Positions 1 through 6,622 are shown, numbered from the stretch's first letter. The stretch: DNA of 10,474 nucleotides from an uncultured Collinsella sp. (GCA_900549455.1 UROM01000057.1:1-10474), one strand, 5' to 3'. Made by a program: numbers and translations. Notes: generated by a model not told the origin, from the sequence alone.

Positions 1-46
1 TACACTTATGCGATCGTCGGCAGCGTCAGATGTGTATAAGAGACAG
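1..46 (+). other. Illumina Nextera adapter left at contig end (not genomic)
   Basis: Positions 14-46 match exactly, from memory, the 33-base Nextera Read 1 transposase adapter: TCGTCGGCAGCGTC at 14-27 followed by the 19-base mosaic end at 28-46. Bases 1-5 (TACAC) match the end of the Illumina i5 primer arm, and bases 6-13 (TTATGCGA) sit exactly where the 8-base i5 index belongs. I recall TTATGCGA as Nextera XT index S522. The segment is a library artefact, so true sequence begins at about 47. Its reverse translation gives the tail VSYTHLTLPTIA, a familiar signature of adapter-derived spurious proteins. Confidence 0.97.
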
Positions 47-48
47 AG

Positions 49-483
49 CTTATGTTTGATGGCCTGCGCCCCCGCGTGGTGATGGACGTCGACGGTCCCG
101 CCGGTGCCATGCGCGGCATCGCGAGCTCGTTGGCGGCGGCCCGATTGCCGCTCGTGGCGATCGTCGCCTGCGATATGCCGTTTGTCTCGCCGGAACTCAT
201 CGGCGCGCTTGCCGATCGTGTCGAGGCCGAGGCGCTCGACGTGTGCGTGCCGCGTGAGGAGCGGGGGATTGAGCCGCTTTGCGCCGTCTGGCGCCGTGGC
301 GCGTGTGCGCCGGTTGCCCAAGAGCTGCTCGCCTGCGACCGCCAGCGCATTCGCTGCCTGATCAATCGCGTTCAGGCTGGTTATATGGATGAGCCGCAAA
401 TCGTTAAGGCCGCGGGCTCGACGCTCTGCTTCGAGAACGTCAATACGCCCGAGGAGTTTGCGGCGGCCGAGTTACTCGCCTAG
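49..483 (+). CDS. mobA: MobA-type molybdopterin nucleotidyltransferase, 5'-truncated
   Basis: MobA-type enzymes transfer a nucleotide (GMP for classical MobA) from NTP to molybdopterin in the cytoplasm, finishing the cofactor for molybdoenzymes. About 145 residues remain. Visible are VDGPAGAMRGI (like the GPLAG segment of MobA), the metal-binding CDMPFVSPEL motif, GIEPLCAVWRR (the EPLxAxYxR motif) and a C-terminal FENVNTPEEF motif. The N-terminal roughly 60 residues, with the GGxSxRMGxDK nucleotide loop, are missing because the contig ends in adapter; the same frame hits a stop inside the adapter (37-39). The first ATG at 52 is internal to the family and not the real start. The EPL and NVNTPEE motifs favour MobA over the cytidylyltransferase MocA, although the hydroxylase nearby would normally use the cytidine cofactor. 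The next gene starts 15 bases downstream, suggesting an operon. Confidence 0.85.
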   Translation, partial: LMFDGLRPRVVMDVDGPAGAMRGIASSLAAARLPLVAIVACDMPFVSPELIGALADRVEAEALDVCVPREERGIEPLCAVWRRGACAPVAQELLACDRQRIRCLINRVQAGYMDEPQIVKAAGSTLCFENVNTPEEFAAAELLA

Positions 484-498
484 ACGATTGGAGTTGCC

Positions 499-894
499 AT
501 GTCTCACGATATTTGCCCCGATACCGGGGAACCTTGCACCTGCGATGGGTCCGAGCCTTGCACCTGCGGCTGTGGCGGCTGTGGACATACGGCCGAGGAA
601 GAGGCAGCGGCGGCTGCGTATCGCGAGTCGCACCGCGAAGGCCCGTCCGGTGAGGCCCTCGACCACGAGCGCAAGATTATCGTGTCGTTCGACAGCACCT
701 TCGATGTGATGGAATGCGAACAGCTGTGTCTTGCCGCCGGTGTGCCCGGGCGCATCATGCCGCTGCCGGGCTCCATTACCGCAGGTTGCGGTCTGTGCTG
801 GGCCATGCCGTTCTCGGGCGATGCGCTTGCCGCCTTCCGCGCTGCCACCGAAGGCCGCATAACCCCCGCCGACTACCATCAGCTCGTCCTCTAA
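499..894 (+). CDS. DUF3343 (putative Se/S carrier-like) protein with Cys-rich N-terminus
   Basis: This 131-residue protein has two parts. Residues 1-30 hold seven cysteines (C6, C13, C15, C21, C23, C25, C28), with EPCTC occurring twice in tandem followed by GCGGCGH, like a small metal-binding knuckle. An acidic, alanine-rich linker (31-57) leads to residues 58-131, which resemble DUF3343: KIIVSFDSTFDVMECEQ, then GVPGRIMPLPGSITAGCGLCWAM. The RxxPxP and AGCGL motifs are the family hallmark; C97 is the conserved cysteine and C100 is an extra one nearby. DUF3343 proteins are described as putative Se/S carrier-like and often lie near molybdenum hydroxylase or selenium genes, which fits mobA just upstream; the biochemical role is unproven. 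The start at 499 is preceded by TTGGAG at 488-493. There is no signal peptide or membrane segment, so it is probably cytoplasmic. Confidence 0.82.
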   Translation: MSHDICPDTGEPCTCDGSEPCTCGCGGCGHTAEEEAAAAAYRESHREGPSGEALDHERKIIVSFDSTFDVMECEQLCLAAGVPGRIMPLPGSITAGCGLCWAMPFSGDALAAFRAATEGRITPADYHQLVL

Positions 895-902
895 CCGCCA
901 GC

Positions 903-1013
903 ACCACCACATTGGGGACAGGCGCCTTTGTGGTGGTTTCGTTGCTTGAATGGCCTTCTTGTGGCATTACGAGTCAAAACCACCACAAAGGCGCCTGTCC
1001 CCAATGTGGTGGT
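903..1013. repeat. Perfect 37-bp inverted repeat with nested hairpins (REP/MITE-like)
   Basis: Bases 903-939 are the exact reverse complement of 977-1013, with a 37-base spacer (940-976). Each arm is itself a hairpin: ACCACCACA (903-911) pairs with TGTGGTGGT (929-937), and the loop contains TTGGGGACA followed by the palindrome AGGCGCCT (920-927). The element is therefore two small palindromic units in opposite orientation, like a bacterial interspersed mosaic (REP doublet) or a very small MITE. No ORF, T-run or obvious target-site duplication flanks it. It lies between a converging gene end and a gene start, so it could also affect transcript ends. Genomic copy number cannot be seen here. Confidence 0.85.
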
Positions 1014-1143
1014 ATGGACCATATGGACGAAACAGGTTTGAAACACGGGATTTGTGCGTCGGGCGCTCAAAAACGCCTCTACCTGCATCGTAATCAAAAC
1101 GAAACATCTGCTCGTCGGCTTATGCGAAATTTTCCCGCAACAG

Positions 1144-1154
1144 TGCGATATTAT
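1144..1154 (+). promoter_or_regulatory. Candidate gdhA promoter (-10 TATTAT)
   Basis: TATTAT at 1149-1154 matches the sigma-70 -10 consensus at five of six bases, with a TG five bases ahead of it. No convincing -35 hexamer lies 16-18 bases upstream. A start near 1161 would give a leader of about 65 bases before the gdhA ATG, containing the hairpin at 1171-1193. Confidence 0.4.
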
Positions 1155-1170
1155 CCATAAACGATAAAGT

Positions 1171-1204
1171 TCGCGGCGCATGGGGTGCCGCGATCAACAT
1201 TTTT
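1171..1204 (+). promoter_or_regulatory. Leader hairpin plus T-run upstream of gdhA
   Basis: TCGCGGC at 1171-1177 pairs with GCCGCGA at 1187-1193. Two further pairs inside (one G-T) leave a five-base loop, giving a 9-bp GC-rich stem. A TTTTT run (1200-1204) follows after six bases, and the gdhA ribosome site after another 14. It resembles a leaky terminator, attenuator or 5'-stabilising hairpin. The gap between stem and T-run argues against an efficient intrinsic terminator. Confidence 0.45.
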
Positions 1205-1227
1205 CGTTTCCCATCATTGGAGGAAGC

Positions 1228-2583
1228 ATGAGCTACACGCAGAAAGTTCTCGACGAGCTCAAGGCCCGCTATCCCGAGCAGCCTGAGTTCATCCAGGCCG
1301 CTACCGAGATCCTCGGCACCATCCAGCCGGCGCTCGACGCCCATCCCGAGTACGAGGAGGCCGCCCTGCTTGAGCGCCTCGTCGAGCCCGAGCGCATCGT
1401 TATGTTCCGTGTCCCCTGGGTCGACGATCAGGGCAAGGTCCAGGTCAACCGCGGCTACCGCGTCGAGTTCAACTCTGCCATTGGACCCTACAAGGGCGGC
1501 CTGCGCTTTAACCCGACGGTCACCCTGGGCATGCTCAAGTTCCTGGGCCTGGAGCAAATCCTCAAGAACAGCCTGACCACCCTTCCCATGGGCGGCGGCA
1601 AGGGCGGTTCCGACTTTGACCCCAAGGGCAAGTCCAACAACGAGATCATGCACTTCTGTCAGTCCTTCATGACCGAGCTCTATCGCCACATCGGCCCCAA
1701 CACCGACGTTCCCGCCGGCGACCTGGGCGTTGGCGGCCGCGAGGTTGCCTACCTGTTCGGTCAGTACAAGCGCCTGACCAACGAGTGGACCGGCGTCCTT
1801 ACCGGCAAGGGCCTCTCCTTTGGTGGCTCGCTCGCCCGTACCGAGGCCACCGGTTACGGTCTGGCCTACTTTGTGGACGAGTATCTCAAGAGCCGCGGCG
1901 ACTCCTTCGAGGGCAAGAACGTCGTCGTTCACGGCTCCGGTAACGTCGCCATCTACGCGGTCCAGAAGGTCTCCCAGCTCGGCGGCAAGGTGCTGGCCTG
2001 CTCCGACACCCATGGCTGGGTCGAGGATCCCGACGGCATCGACTACACCGTGCTCGAGCATGTCTACAACAAGAAGCGCTCCGGCCACGACAAGGGCGTT
2101 ACGCTCGCTATGTACGTCGACGAGAAGCCCAATGCCACGTGGCACGAGGGTGACGGCCGCGGCGTGTGGCAGCTGCCCTGCGACATCGCGCTGCCCTGCG
2201 CTCGCGAGAACACGCTGCTGCTCGAGGACGCCCAGGCGCTCGTCGCCAACGGCTGCAAGGTGGTCGGCGAGGGCGCGAACATGCCCACGACCATCGAGGC
2301 CACGACTTACTTCCAGGAGAACGGCGTCGCCTTTATGCCCGGTAAGGCTGCCAACGCCGGCGGCGTGCTCGTGTCCGGCCTGGAGATGAGCCAGAACGCC
2401 GAGCACCTGTCCTGGACCTTCGAGGAGGTCGACGGCAAGCTCGAGCAGCTCATGCGCGGCATGTTCCACAACGTGGACGACACCGCCAAGAAGTACGGCG
2501 AGGAGGGCAACTTCGTCATGGGCGCCAACATCGCCGGCTTCCTGAAGGTCGCCGATGCCATGCTCGCCCAGGGCGTCTGCTAA
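1228..2583 (+). CDS. gdhA: NADP-type glutamate dehydrogenase
   Basis: GdhA interconverts 2-oxoglutarate plus ammonia and glutamate with NAD(P)H in the cytoplasm; hexameric bacterial enzymes of about 450 residues usually assimilate ammonia with NADPH. The 451 residues match that class. Visible are the substrate-binding region GPYKGGLRFNP (86-96), LPMGGGKGGSDF with catalytic Lys125, PAGDLGVGGRE with catalytic Asp165, the Rossmann motif GSGNVA (236-241) with ACSDTHG at the end of the second strand, and GEGANMPTT (347-355). The ATG at 1228 has a strong site, GGAGG at 1219-1223; an in-frame ATG at 1180 lies inside the leader hairpin and has no ribosome site. Codons are nearly all C- or G-ending, suggesting high expression. 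It is monocistronic: promoter and hairpin upstream, strong terminator downstream. NADP rather than NAD preference is inferred from family resemblance only. Confidence 0.96.
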   Translation: MSYTQKVLDELKARYPEQPEFIQAATEILGTIQPALDAHPEYEEAALLERLVEPERIVMFRVPWVDDQGKVQVNRGYRVEFNSAIGPYKGGLRFNPTVTLGMLKFLGLEQILKNSLTTLPMGGGKGGSDFDPKGKSNNEIMHFCQSFMTELYRHIGPNTDVPAGDLGVGGREVAYLFGQYKRLTNEWTGVLTGKGLSFGGSLARTEATGYGLAYFVDEYLKSRGDSFEGKNVVVHGSGNVAIYAVQKVSQLGGKVLACSDTHGWVEDPDGIDYTVLEHVYNKKRSGHDKGVTLAMYVDEKPNATWHEGDGRGVWQLPCDIALPCARENTLLLEDAQALVANGCKVVGEGANMPTTIEATTYFQENGVAFMPGKAANAGGVLVSGLEMSQNAEHLSWTFEEVDGKLEQLMRGMFHNVDDTAKKYGEEGNFVMGANIAGFLKVADAMLAQGVC

Positions 2584-2608
2584 ATCTTCGCTCGATATAG
2601 CATCGTAG

Positions 2609-2642
2609 AAGGCTCCCAGCCATTTTGGCTGGGAGCCTTTTT
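2609..2642 (+). terminator. Strong intrinsic terminator after gdhA
   Basis: A perfect 14-bp stem (AAGGCTCCCAGCCA paired with TGGCTGGGAGCCTT, 2609-2639) encloses a three-base TTT loop. A five-T run (2638-2642) overlaps and follows the stem, 25 bases after the gdhA stop. It separates gdhA from the hydroxylase genes. Confidence 0.95.
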
Positions 2643-2704
2643 GAATCGCATGCGACGGAGGAAAACGGTTCATTTTGTCCCGACATGAGCTGTGTCCCCT
2701 CGTT

Positions 2705-2713
2705 TGGTACACT
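2705..2713 (+). promoter_or_regulatory. Candidate extended -10 promoter for the hydroxylase operon
   Basis: TGG-TACACT (2705-2713) fits an extended -10 element (TGn-TAnnnT). No clear -35 lies at the right distance. The direct repeat GTCCC (2677-2681 and 2694-2698) flanks the place a -35 would occupy, which could be an activator site. A start near 2720 would give a leader of about 20-30 bases. Confidence 0.45.
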
Positions 2714-2737
2714 TAAAGGTACTGGACAAGTGGAGAG

Positions 2738-3652
2738 ATGGGGGAGAACGTGCTCAAGTTCGGTACCTACGTCCGTGTTGGAAACGCGGCCGAAGCCTAT
2801 GAGCTCTTGCAGAAGAACCGCAACAACAAGATTGTGGGCGGCGGCATCTGGATGCGCCTGGGTTCGCGTCGTGTGGCGACGGCGATTGACCTTTCGGCCT
2901 GCGGACTCGATCAGATCGAGGAGACCGAGACCGAGTTTCGCATCGGTGCCATGTGCACCCTGCGCCAGCTCGAGCGTCATGCCGGGCTCAACGCGCTTGT
3001 CAACAATGTCTTTGAGTTTGCCGTCCACGACATCGTGGGCGTGCAGCTGCGCAATACCGCCACGGTTGGCGGCAGCATCTACGGCCGCTTTGGCTTCTCG
3101 GACGTTCTCTCCGCCTTCCTCGCGCTCGATTCCTATGTTGAGCTGAAGGGCGCCGGTCGCGTGCCGCTTGCGGAGTTCGTGGACATGGGCTACGTACGTG
3201 ACGTGATCGAGCACGTCGTGGTCGTTAAACACGACTACCGCGCAAGCTACGAGGCCGTGCGCAAGGCCGCGACCGACTTCCCCTCGCTGAACGTCACCGC
3301 CGCCTGGTGGGACAACACCTGGCACGTCACCGTGGGCGCCCGCCCGTTGCGTGCGACCCTGCTGCAGGGCGAGGCGTGCGGCCTTACCAACGAGCATCCT
3401 TCCGAGGACGAGCTGCGCGCCCTGGCCGCATCCGTGCGTGCTCTGAGCTACGGCACCAACCTGTGGGGCTCGGCCGACTACCGCCGCCGCATCTCGGCCC
3501 CTCTGGCGATTCAGGCCGTGCGTCGGGCCGCCGGCATCGAGCTTTCGGCCGCGCTTGCCCACGAGTTCGAGGGCGTGCAGATTCCTAAGTTTGCCACGGA
3601 CGAGTATTCCTGCCGCCGCGTGCCCGGCGTCGATTCTAGCGAGGTGCGCTAA
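2738..3652 (+). CDS. Molybdenum hydroxylase FAD-binding subunit (YgfM/XdhB/CoxM-like)
   Basis: This is the flavin subunit of a xanthine-dehydrogenase-family hydroxylase, passing electrons from the Fe-S clusters to NAD+ or another acceptor. It has 304 residues from the ATG. The FAD_binding_5 motifs are present: KIVGGGIWMR (31-40, in place of the usual AGGTDL loop) and QLRNTATVGGSIYGRFGFSDVLSAFLALD within 103-131, matching the RNxATVGGNI...SD...L.ALDA pattern. The C-terminal dehydrogenase domain ends with GSADYRRRISAPLAIQAVRRA (244-264), then a roughly 40-residue tail. ATG 2738 has GGAGAG almost touching it. An in-frame GTG at 2750 preceded by GGGGGAG is a real alternative and would give 300 residues beginning at LKFGTY. 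Its stop overlaps the next start by one base, so translation is probably coupled. Substrate is unknown. Confidence 0.88.
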   Translation: MGENVLKFGTYVRVGNAAEAYELLQKNRNNKIVGGGIWMRLGSRRVATAIDLSACGLDQIEETETEFRIGAMCTLRQLERHAGLNALVNNVFEFAVHDIVGVQLRNTATVGGSIYGRFGFSDVLSAFLALDSYVELKGAGRVPLAEFVDMGYVRDVIEHVVVVKHDYRASYEAVRKAATDFPSLNVTAAWWDNTWHVTVGARPLRATLLQGEACGLTNEHPSEDELRALAASVRALSYGTNLWGSADYRRRISAPLAIQAVRRAAGIELSAALAHEFEGVQIPKFATDEYSCRRVPGVDSSEVR

Positions 3653-6483
3653 TGGCTGCCAAACTCATTGATCTTTCCTTTACGCTCAACGGCCGTAAGG
3701 TCAAGGTTCAGATTGCCCCCGACACCATGCTCTTTGCGCTGCTGCGCGAGCAGGGCTGCGCGTCGGTGCGCTGCGCCTGTGAGACCACCAACTGCGGCCT
3801 GTGCACGGTGTGGCTCGACGGCGACCCGGTGCTGAGCTGCTCGGTTCCCGCCGCCCGTGTTGAGGGCCATACCATCACCACGCTTGAGGGTCTCAAGGCC
3901 GAGTCTGAGGCGCTCGCCCGCGCGATGGCCGCCGAAGGCGCCGAGCAGTGCGGTTTTTGCGCCCCCGGCCTTATCATGAACGTGCTGGCGCTCGCCCGCG
4001 CCGCCAAGGAGGACCCGAGCCTCGTTGCCACGCGCGAGGAGCTGTCGCGTCAGCTTGCCGGTAACCTCTGCCGTTGTAGCGGCTACGAGAGCCAGCTGCG
4101 CGCCATCGTGCGCTTTCTCAACCAGTCCGGCGTGCAGGTGGGCTTTGAGATGCCCGAGCTGCCGGTCAACGACACCAGCTGCGACGGCGTCGCGTACAAG
4201 CAGATTACCCACAAGCAGCCTAAGAAGGACTCGAAGGCGCTGCTCGAGGGTCGTCCCGTCTACACGGGCGACATGGTGCCCGCCGGCGCGCTGATCGTCA
4301 AGCTCAAGCGCAGCCCCTATGCCCGCGCCAAGATCCGCTCCATCGATACGTCGCGCGCCCTGAAGGTGCCCGGCGTCGTGGGCGTCTACACCTACGAGGA
4401 CGTGCCCCAGCGCCGCTTTACCATCGCCGGCCAGAGCTATCCGCAGCCGAGTCCCTACGACCGCCTGATTCTCGAGAACCTCGTCCGTTACCAAAACGAG
4501 GAGGTGGCGATCGTCGCCGCCGAGACCGAGGAGGCTGCCGACAAGGCGCTCAAGCTCATTAAGGTCGACTATGAGGTGCTCGAGCCGCTGCTCGACTTTA
4601 CCCAGGCGCTCGATAATGACATCGTGGTCCACCCCGAGGGCGACGTGACCTTTATGTTCCCGCAGGGCGGCGACGTCCCGCGCAACCTGGTGTGCAGCGG
4701 CACGAGCGATTTTGGCGACTTGGACGAGGCCTTCGCCCAGAGCGACATCGTCTTCACCCGCACCTACACCAGCCAGGCCACGCAGACCGCGCCCATGGAA
4801 ACCTTCCGCGCCTTCGCGACGACCGACGCGTTCGGGCGTATCTCGGTGACCACCTCCACACAGGTGCCCTTCCATGTGCGCCGCATGGTCGCGCAGTCAC
4901 TCGATATTCCGCAGTCGCAGGTGCAGGTCATTAAGCCGCGCATCGGTGGCGGCTTTGGCTCTAAGCAGACGGGCTGCTGCGAGATCTTCGTTGCGTTTGT
5001 GACGCAGCAGACCGGCCGTCCGAGCTACTGCTGCTACACGCGTGAGGAGACCATCACCGCGGGCAACTCGCGCCACCAGATGCAGATGACCGTTAAGCTG
5101 GGCGCCATGAACGACGGCACCATCACAGCCATCGATCTGCACACGCTGTCCAACGCCGGCGCGTACGGCGAGCACGCTACCACGACGATCGGCCTTTCGG
5201 GCCACAAGAGCCTGCCCATCTACAACCATGTGAAGGCGAGCCGCTTTAGCTGGGACGCCGTCTACACCAATACCAACCGCGGCGGCGCATATCGCGGCTA
5301 CGGTGCCACCCAGGGCCAGTTTGCCGTGGAGAGCGCTGTTAACGAACTCGCCGACATGCTGCACATGGACCCTGCCGACCTGCGCCTTAAGAACATCGTG
5401 CGTGAGGGCGAGATCATGCCGCAGTACTACAACGAGAAGCTCAACGCCTGCGCGCTCGATCGCTGCCTGATGCGCGCGATGGACATGATCGGTTGGCGCG
5501 ACAAGCCGCTGGCCGTCGACCTGGGCGATCGCGTGCGTGCTCTGGGCTGTGCACTCACCATGCAGGGCTCGGGCATTTCCAACGTGGATATCGCCGGCAT
5601 CGACATGCGCCTGGAAGAGGACGGCTTCATTACCATCGGCACCGGCGCCACCGATAACGGCATGGGCGTCGACACGATCCTGGCGCAGATTGCCGCCGAG
5701 GAGCTGGGCGTGGAGAGCTCGCTCATTGTGGTGCGCGGCGTAGACACCGATGTGTCGCCATTCGATGCCGGCTCGTACGCGAGCTCGGGCACGTACGTGA
5801 CGGGCCTGGCAGCCAAGAACGCCGCGACCGAGCTGCGCGAGAAGATCTGCGCCAAGGCAGCCCAGATGTGGGATGTGGACGCCGCCGATGTGGTCTTTGA
5901 TGGTCAGTACGTGCGCCTGTCCGACGAGCGTGCCGCGCGTGAGCAGAACCGCTACCTCACGCTGCGCGACTTTGCCAACCTGTGCGTCAAGAACATCGCA
6001 GGCGGCGACGCGCTCACCTCGCATGCCTCTGCCTGCCTGCCCGTTTCGCCTCCGCCTTTTATGGCCGGCATTGCCGAGGTCGAGGTCGACAAGGCTACCG
6101 GCAAGGTGACTGTGGTGGACTATGCGGCGGCTGTGGACTGCGGCACTGTGATCAATGAGGCGCTCGCGCGCGTCCAGGCCGAGGGCGGCATTGCCCAGGG
6201 TATCGGTCATGCGCTCTACGAGATCGTCGAGCACGACGACCGCGGCCGCCTGCGCACTGGTAACTTTATGAGCTACAAGCTGCCCACGCGCCTGGATATC
6301 GGCAGTATTCGCGTGGCCTTTGAGCCGAGCTACGAGCCGACGGGCCCGTTTGGCGCCAAGTCGATCGGCGAGGTCGTCATCAACACGCCGCTCGCCGCCG
6401 TTGCCTCGGCCGTGGCGCACGCCACCGGCCACCAGGTGCGCTCGCTGCCGATCACGCCCGAGAAGGCCCTGCTGGGGGAGTAG
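3652..6483 (+). CDS. Fused [2Fe-2S]/molybdopterin-binding subunit of a xanthine-dehydrogenase-family hydroxylase
   Basis: A 943-residue catalytic subunit joining two parts that are separate in many relatives. Residues 1-160 are the iron-sulfur part: a plant-ferredoxin cluster (C43, C48, C51, C63; CETTNCGLCTV) and a second cluster (C100, C103, C140, C142; QCGFCAPG and NLCRCSGY). From about 190 the molybdopterin domains follow, with PRIGGGFGSKQ (429-439), AYRGYGATQGQ (546-556) and GPFGAKSIGEVV, whose Glu907 aligns with the catalytic base of xanthine dehydrogenases. The usual GQG loop reads DNGMG (668-672), so the conserved Gln is Met. Fused architecture with a separate FAD subunit is known in E. 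coli XdhD/YgfM and in the selenium-dependent xanthine dehydrogenase family; which of these applies, and the substrate, is undecided. No in-frame TGA is present, so any selenium would be a cofactor ligand. It is cytoplasmic, with no signal peptide. Confidence 0.9.
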   Translation: MAAKLIDLSFTLNGRKVKVQIAPDTMLFALLREQGCASVRCACETTNCGLCTVWLDGDPVLSCSVPAARVEGHTITTLEGLKAESEALARAMAAEGAEQCGFCAPGLIMNVLALARAAKEDPSLVATREELSRQLAGNLCRCSGYESQLRAIVRFLNQSGVQVGFEMPELPVNDTSCDGVAYKQITHKQPKKDSKALLEGRPVYTGDMVPAGALIVKLKRSPYARAKIRSIDTSRALKVPGVVGVYTYEDVPQRRFTIAGQSYPQPSPYDRLILENLVRYQNEEVAIVAAETEEAADKALKLIKVDYEVLEPLLDFTQALDNDIVVHPEGDVTFMFPQGGDVPRNLVCSGTSDFGDLDEAFAQSDIVFTRTYTSQATQTAPMETFRAFATTDAFGRISVTTSTQVPFHVRRMVAQSLDIPQSQVQVIKPRIGGGFGSKQTGCCEIFVAFVTQQTGRPSYCCYTREETITAGNSRHQMQMTVKLGAMNDGTITAIDLHTLSNAGAYGEHATTTIGLSGHKSLPIYNHVKASRFSWDAVYTNTNRGGAYRGYGATQGQFAVESAVNELADMLHMDPADLRLKNIVREGEIMPQYYNEKLNACALDRCLMRAMDMIGWRDKPLAVDLGDRVRALGCALTMQGSGISNVDIAGIDMRLEEDGFITIGTGATDNGMGVDTILAQIAAEELGVESSLIVVRGVDTDVSPFDAGSYASSGTYVTGLAAKNAATELREKICAKAAQMWDVDAADVVFDGQYVRLSDERAAREQNRYLTLRDFANLCVKNIAGGDALTSHASACLPVSPPPFMAGIAEVEVDKATGKVTVVDYAAAVDCGTVINEALARVQAEGGIAQGIGHALYEIVEHDDRGRLRTGNFMSYKLPTRLDIGSIRVAFEPSYEPTGPFGAKSIGEVVINTPLAAVASAVAHATGHQVRSLPITPEKALLGE

Positions 6484-6507
6484 CGGGTCAGCGAACAAGT
6501 CGTAATT

Positions 6508-6536
6508 GGCGGGCGGAGCTACTCGTCCCGCCTTTT
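6508..6536 (+). terminator. Intrinsic terminator after the hydroxylase operon
   Basis: GGCGGG (6508-6513) pairs with CCCGCC (6527-6532). An inner GAG/CTC mini-stem (6516-6518 with 6522-6524) lies inside, and TTTT (6533-6536) follows. It begins 24 bases after the stop of the molybdenum subunit gene. Confidence 0.8.
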
Positions 6537-6594
6537 GCACTCGTGGTGAGGTCGTGAGCCTGTAAAAGGTGTGCGTGCGCTTGCCGTTCGTATC

Positions 6595-6603
6595 TGCTAT
6601 CAT
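6595..6603 (+). promoter_or_regulatory. Extended -10 promoter of the tRNA-Leu gene
   Basis: TGC-TATCAT (6595-6603) is a good extended -10 element about 20 bases before the tRNA 5' end, giving a start near 6610 and a short 5' leader for RNase P. No clear -35 is seen at normal spacing; TTGCCG at 6581 is too close. Confidence 0.5.
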
Positions 6604-6622
6604 TCCTAGTCTGTGCGCTCAT

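Noticed and set aside
6..365. Minus-strand frame running into the contig end
   Set aside because: Its C-terminus is translated from the sequencing adapter (VSYTHLTLPTIA), and the rest is antisense to mobA.
903..1013. CRISPR-like repeat or simple intrinsic terminator
   Set aside because: There are only two arms, in inverted rather than direct orientation, no spacer series, no cas genes, and no T-run after the stem.
2646..2655. Palindrome TCGCATGCGA after the gdhA terminator
   Set aside because: Ten bases of GC-rich palindrome is within chance in this composition, and nothing around it suggests a site.
1120..2712. Long minus-strand open frame of 530 codons opposite gdhA
   Set aside because: It mirrors gdhA and arises from C/G-ending codons on the coding strand. 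It is low-complexity in L, V, A, G, H and D, crosses the terminator, and has no ribosome site. Such antisense frames are often wrongly annotated in GC-rich genomes.
3652..6483. Selenocysteine insertion in the hydroxylase
   Set aside because: No in-frame TGA exists in the gene, so selenium, if present, is not encoded as selenocysteine.
4897..6603. Minus-strand open frame of 568 codons opposite the molybdenum subunit
   Set aside because: Same third-position artefact: composition skewed, no domain motif, and the plus-strand gene has all catalytic motifs.
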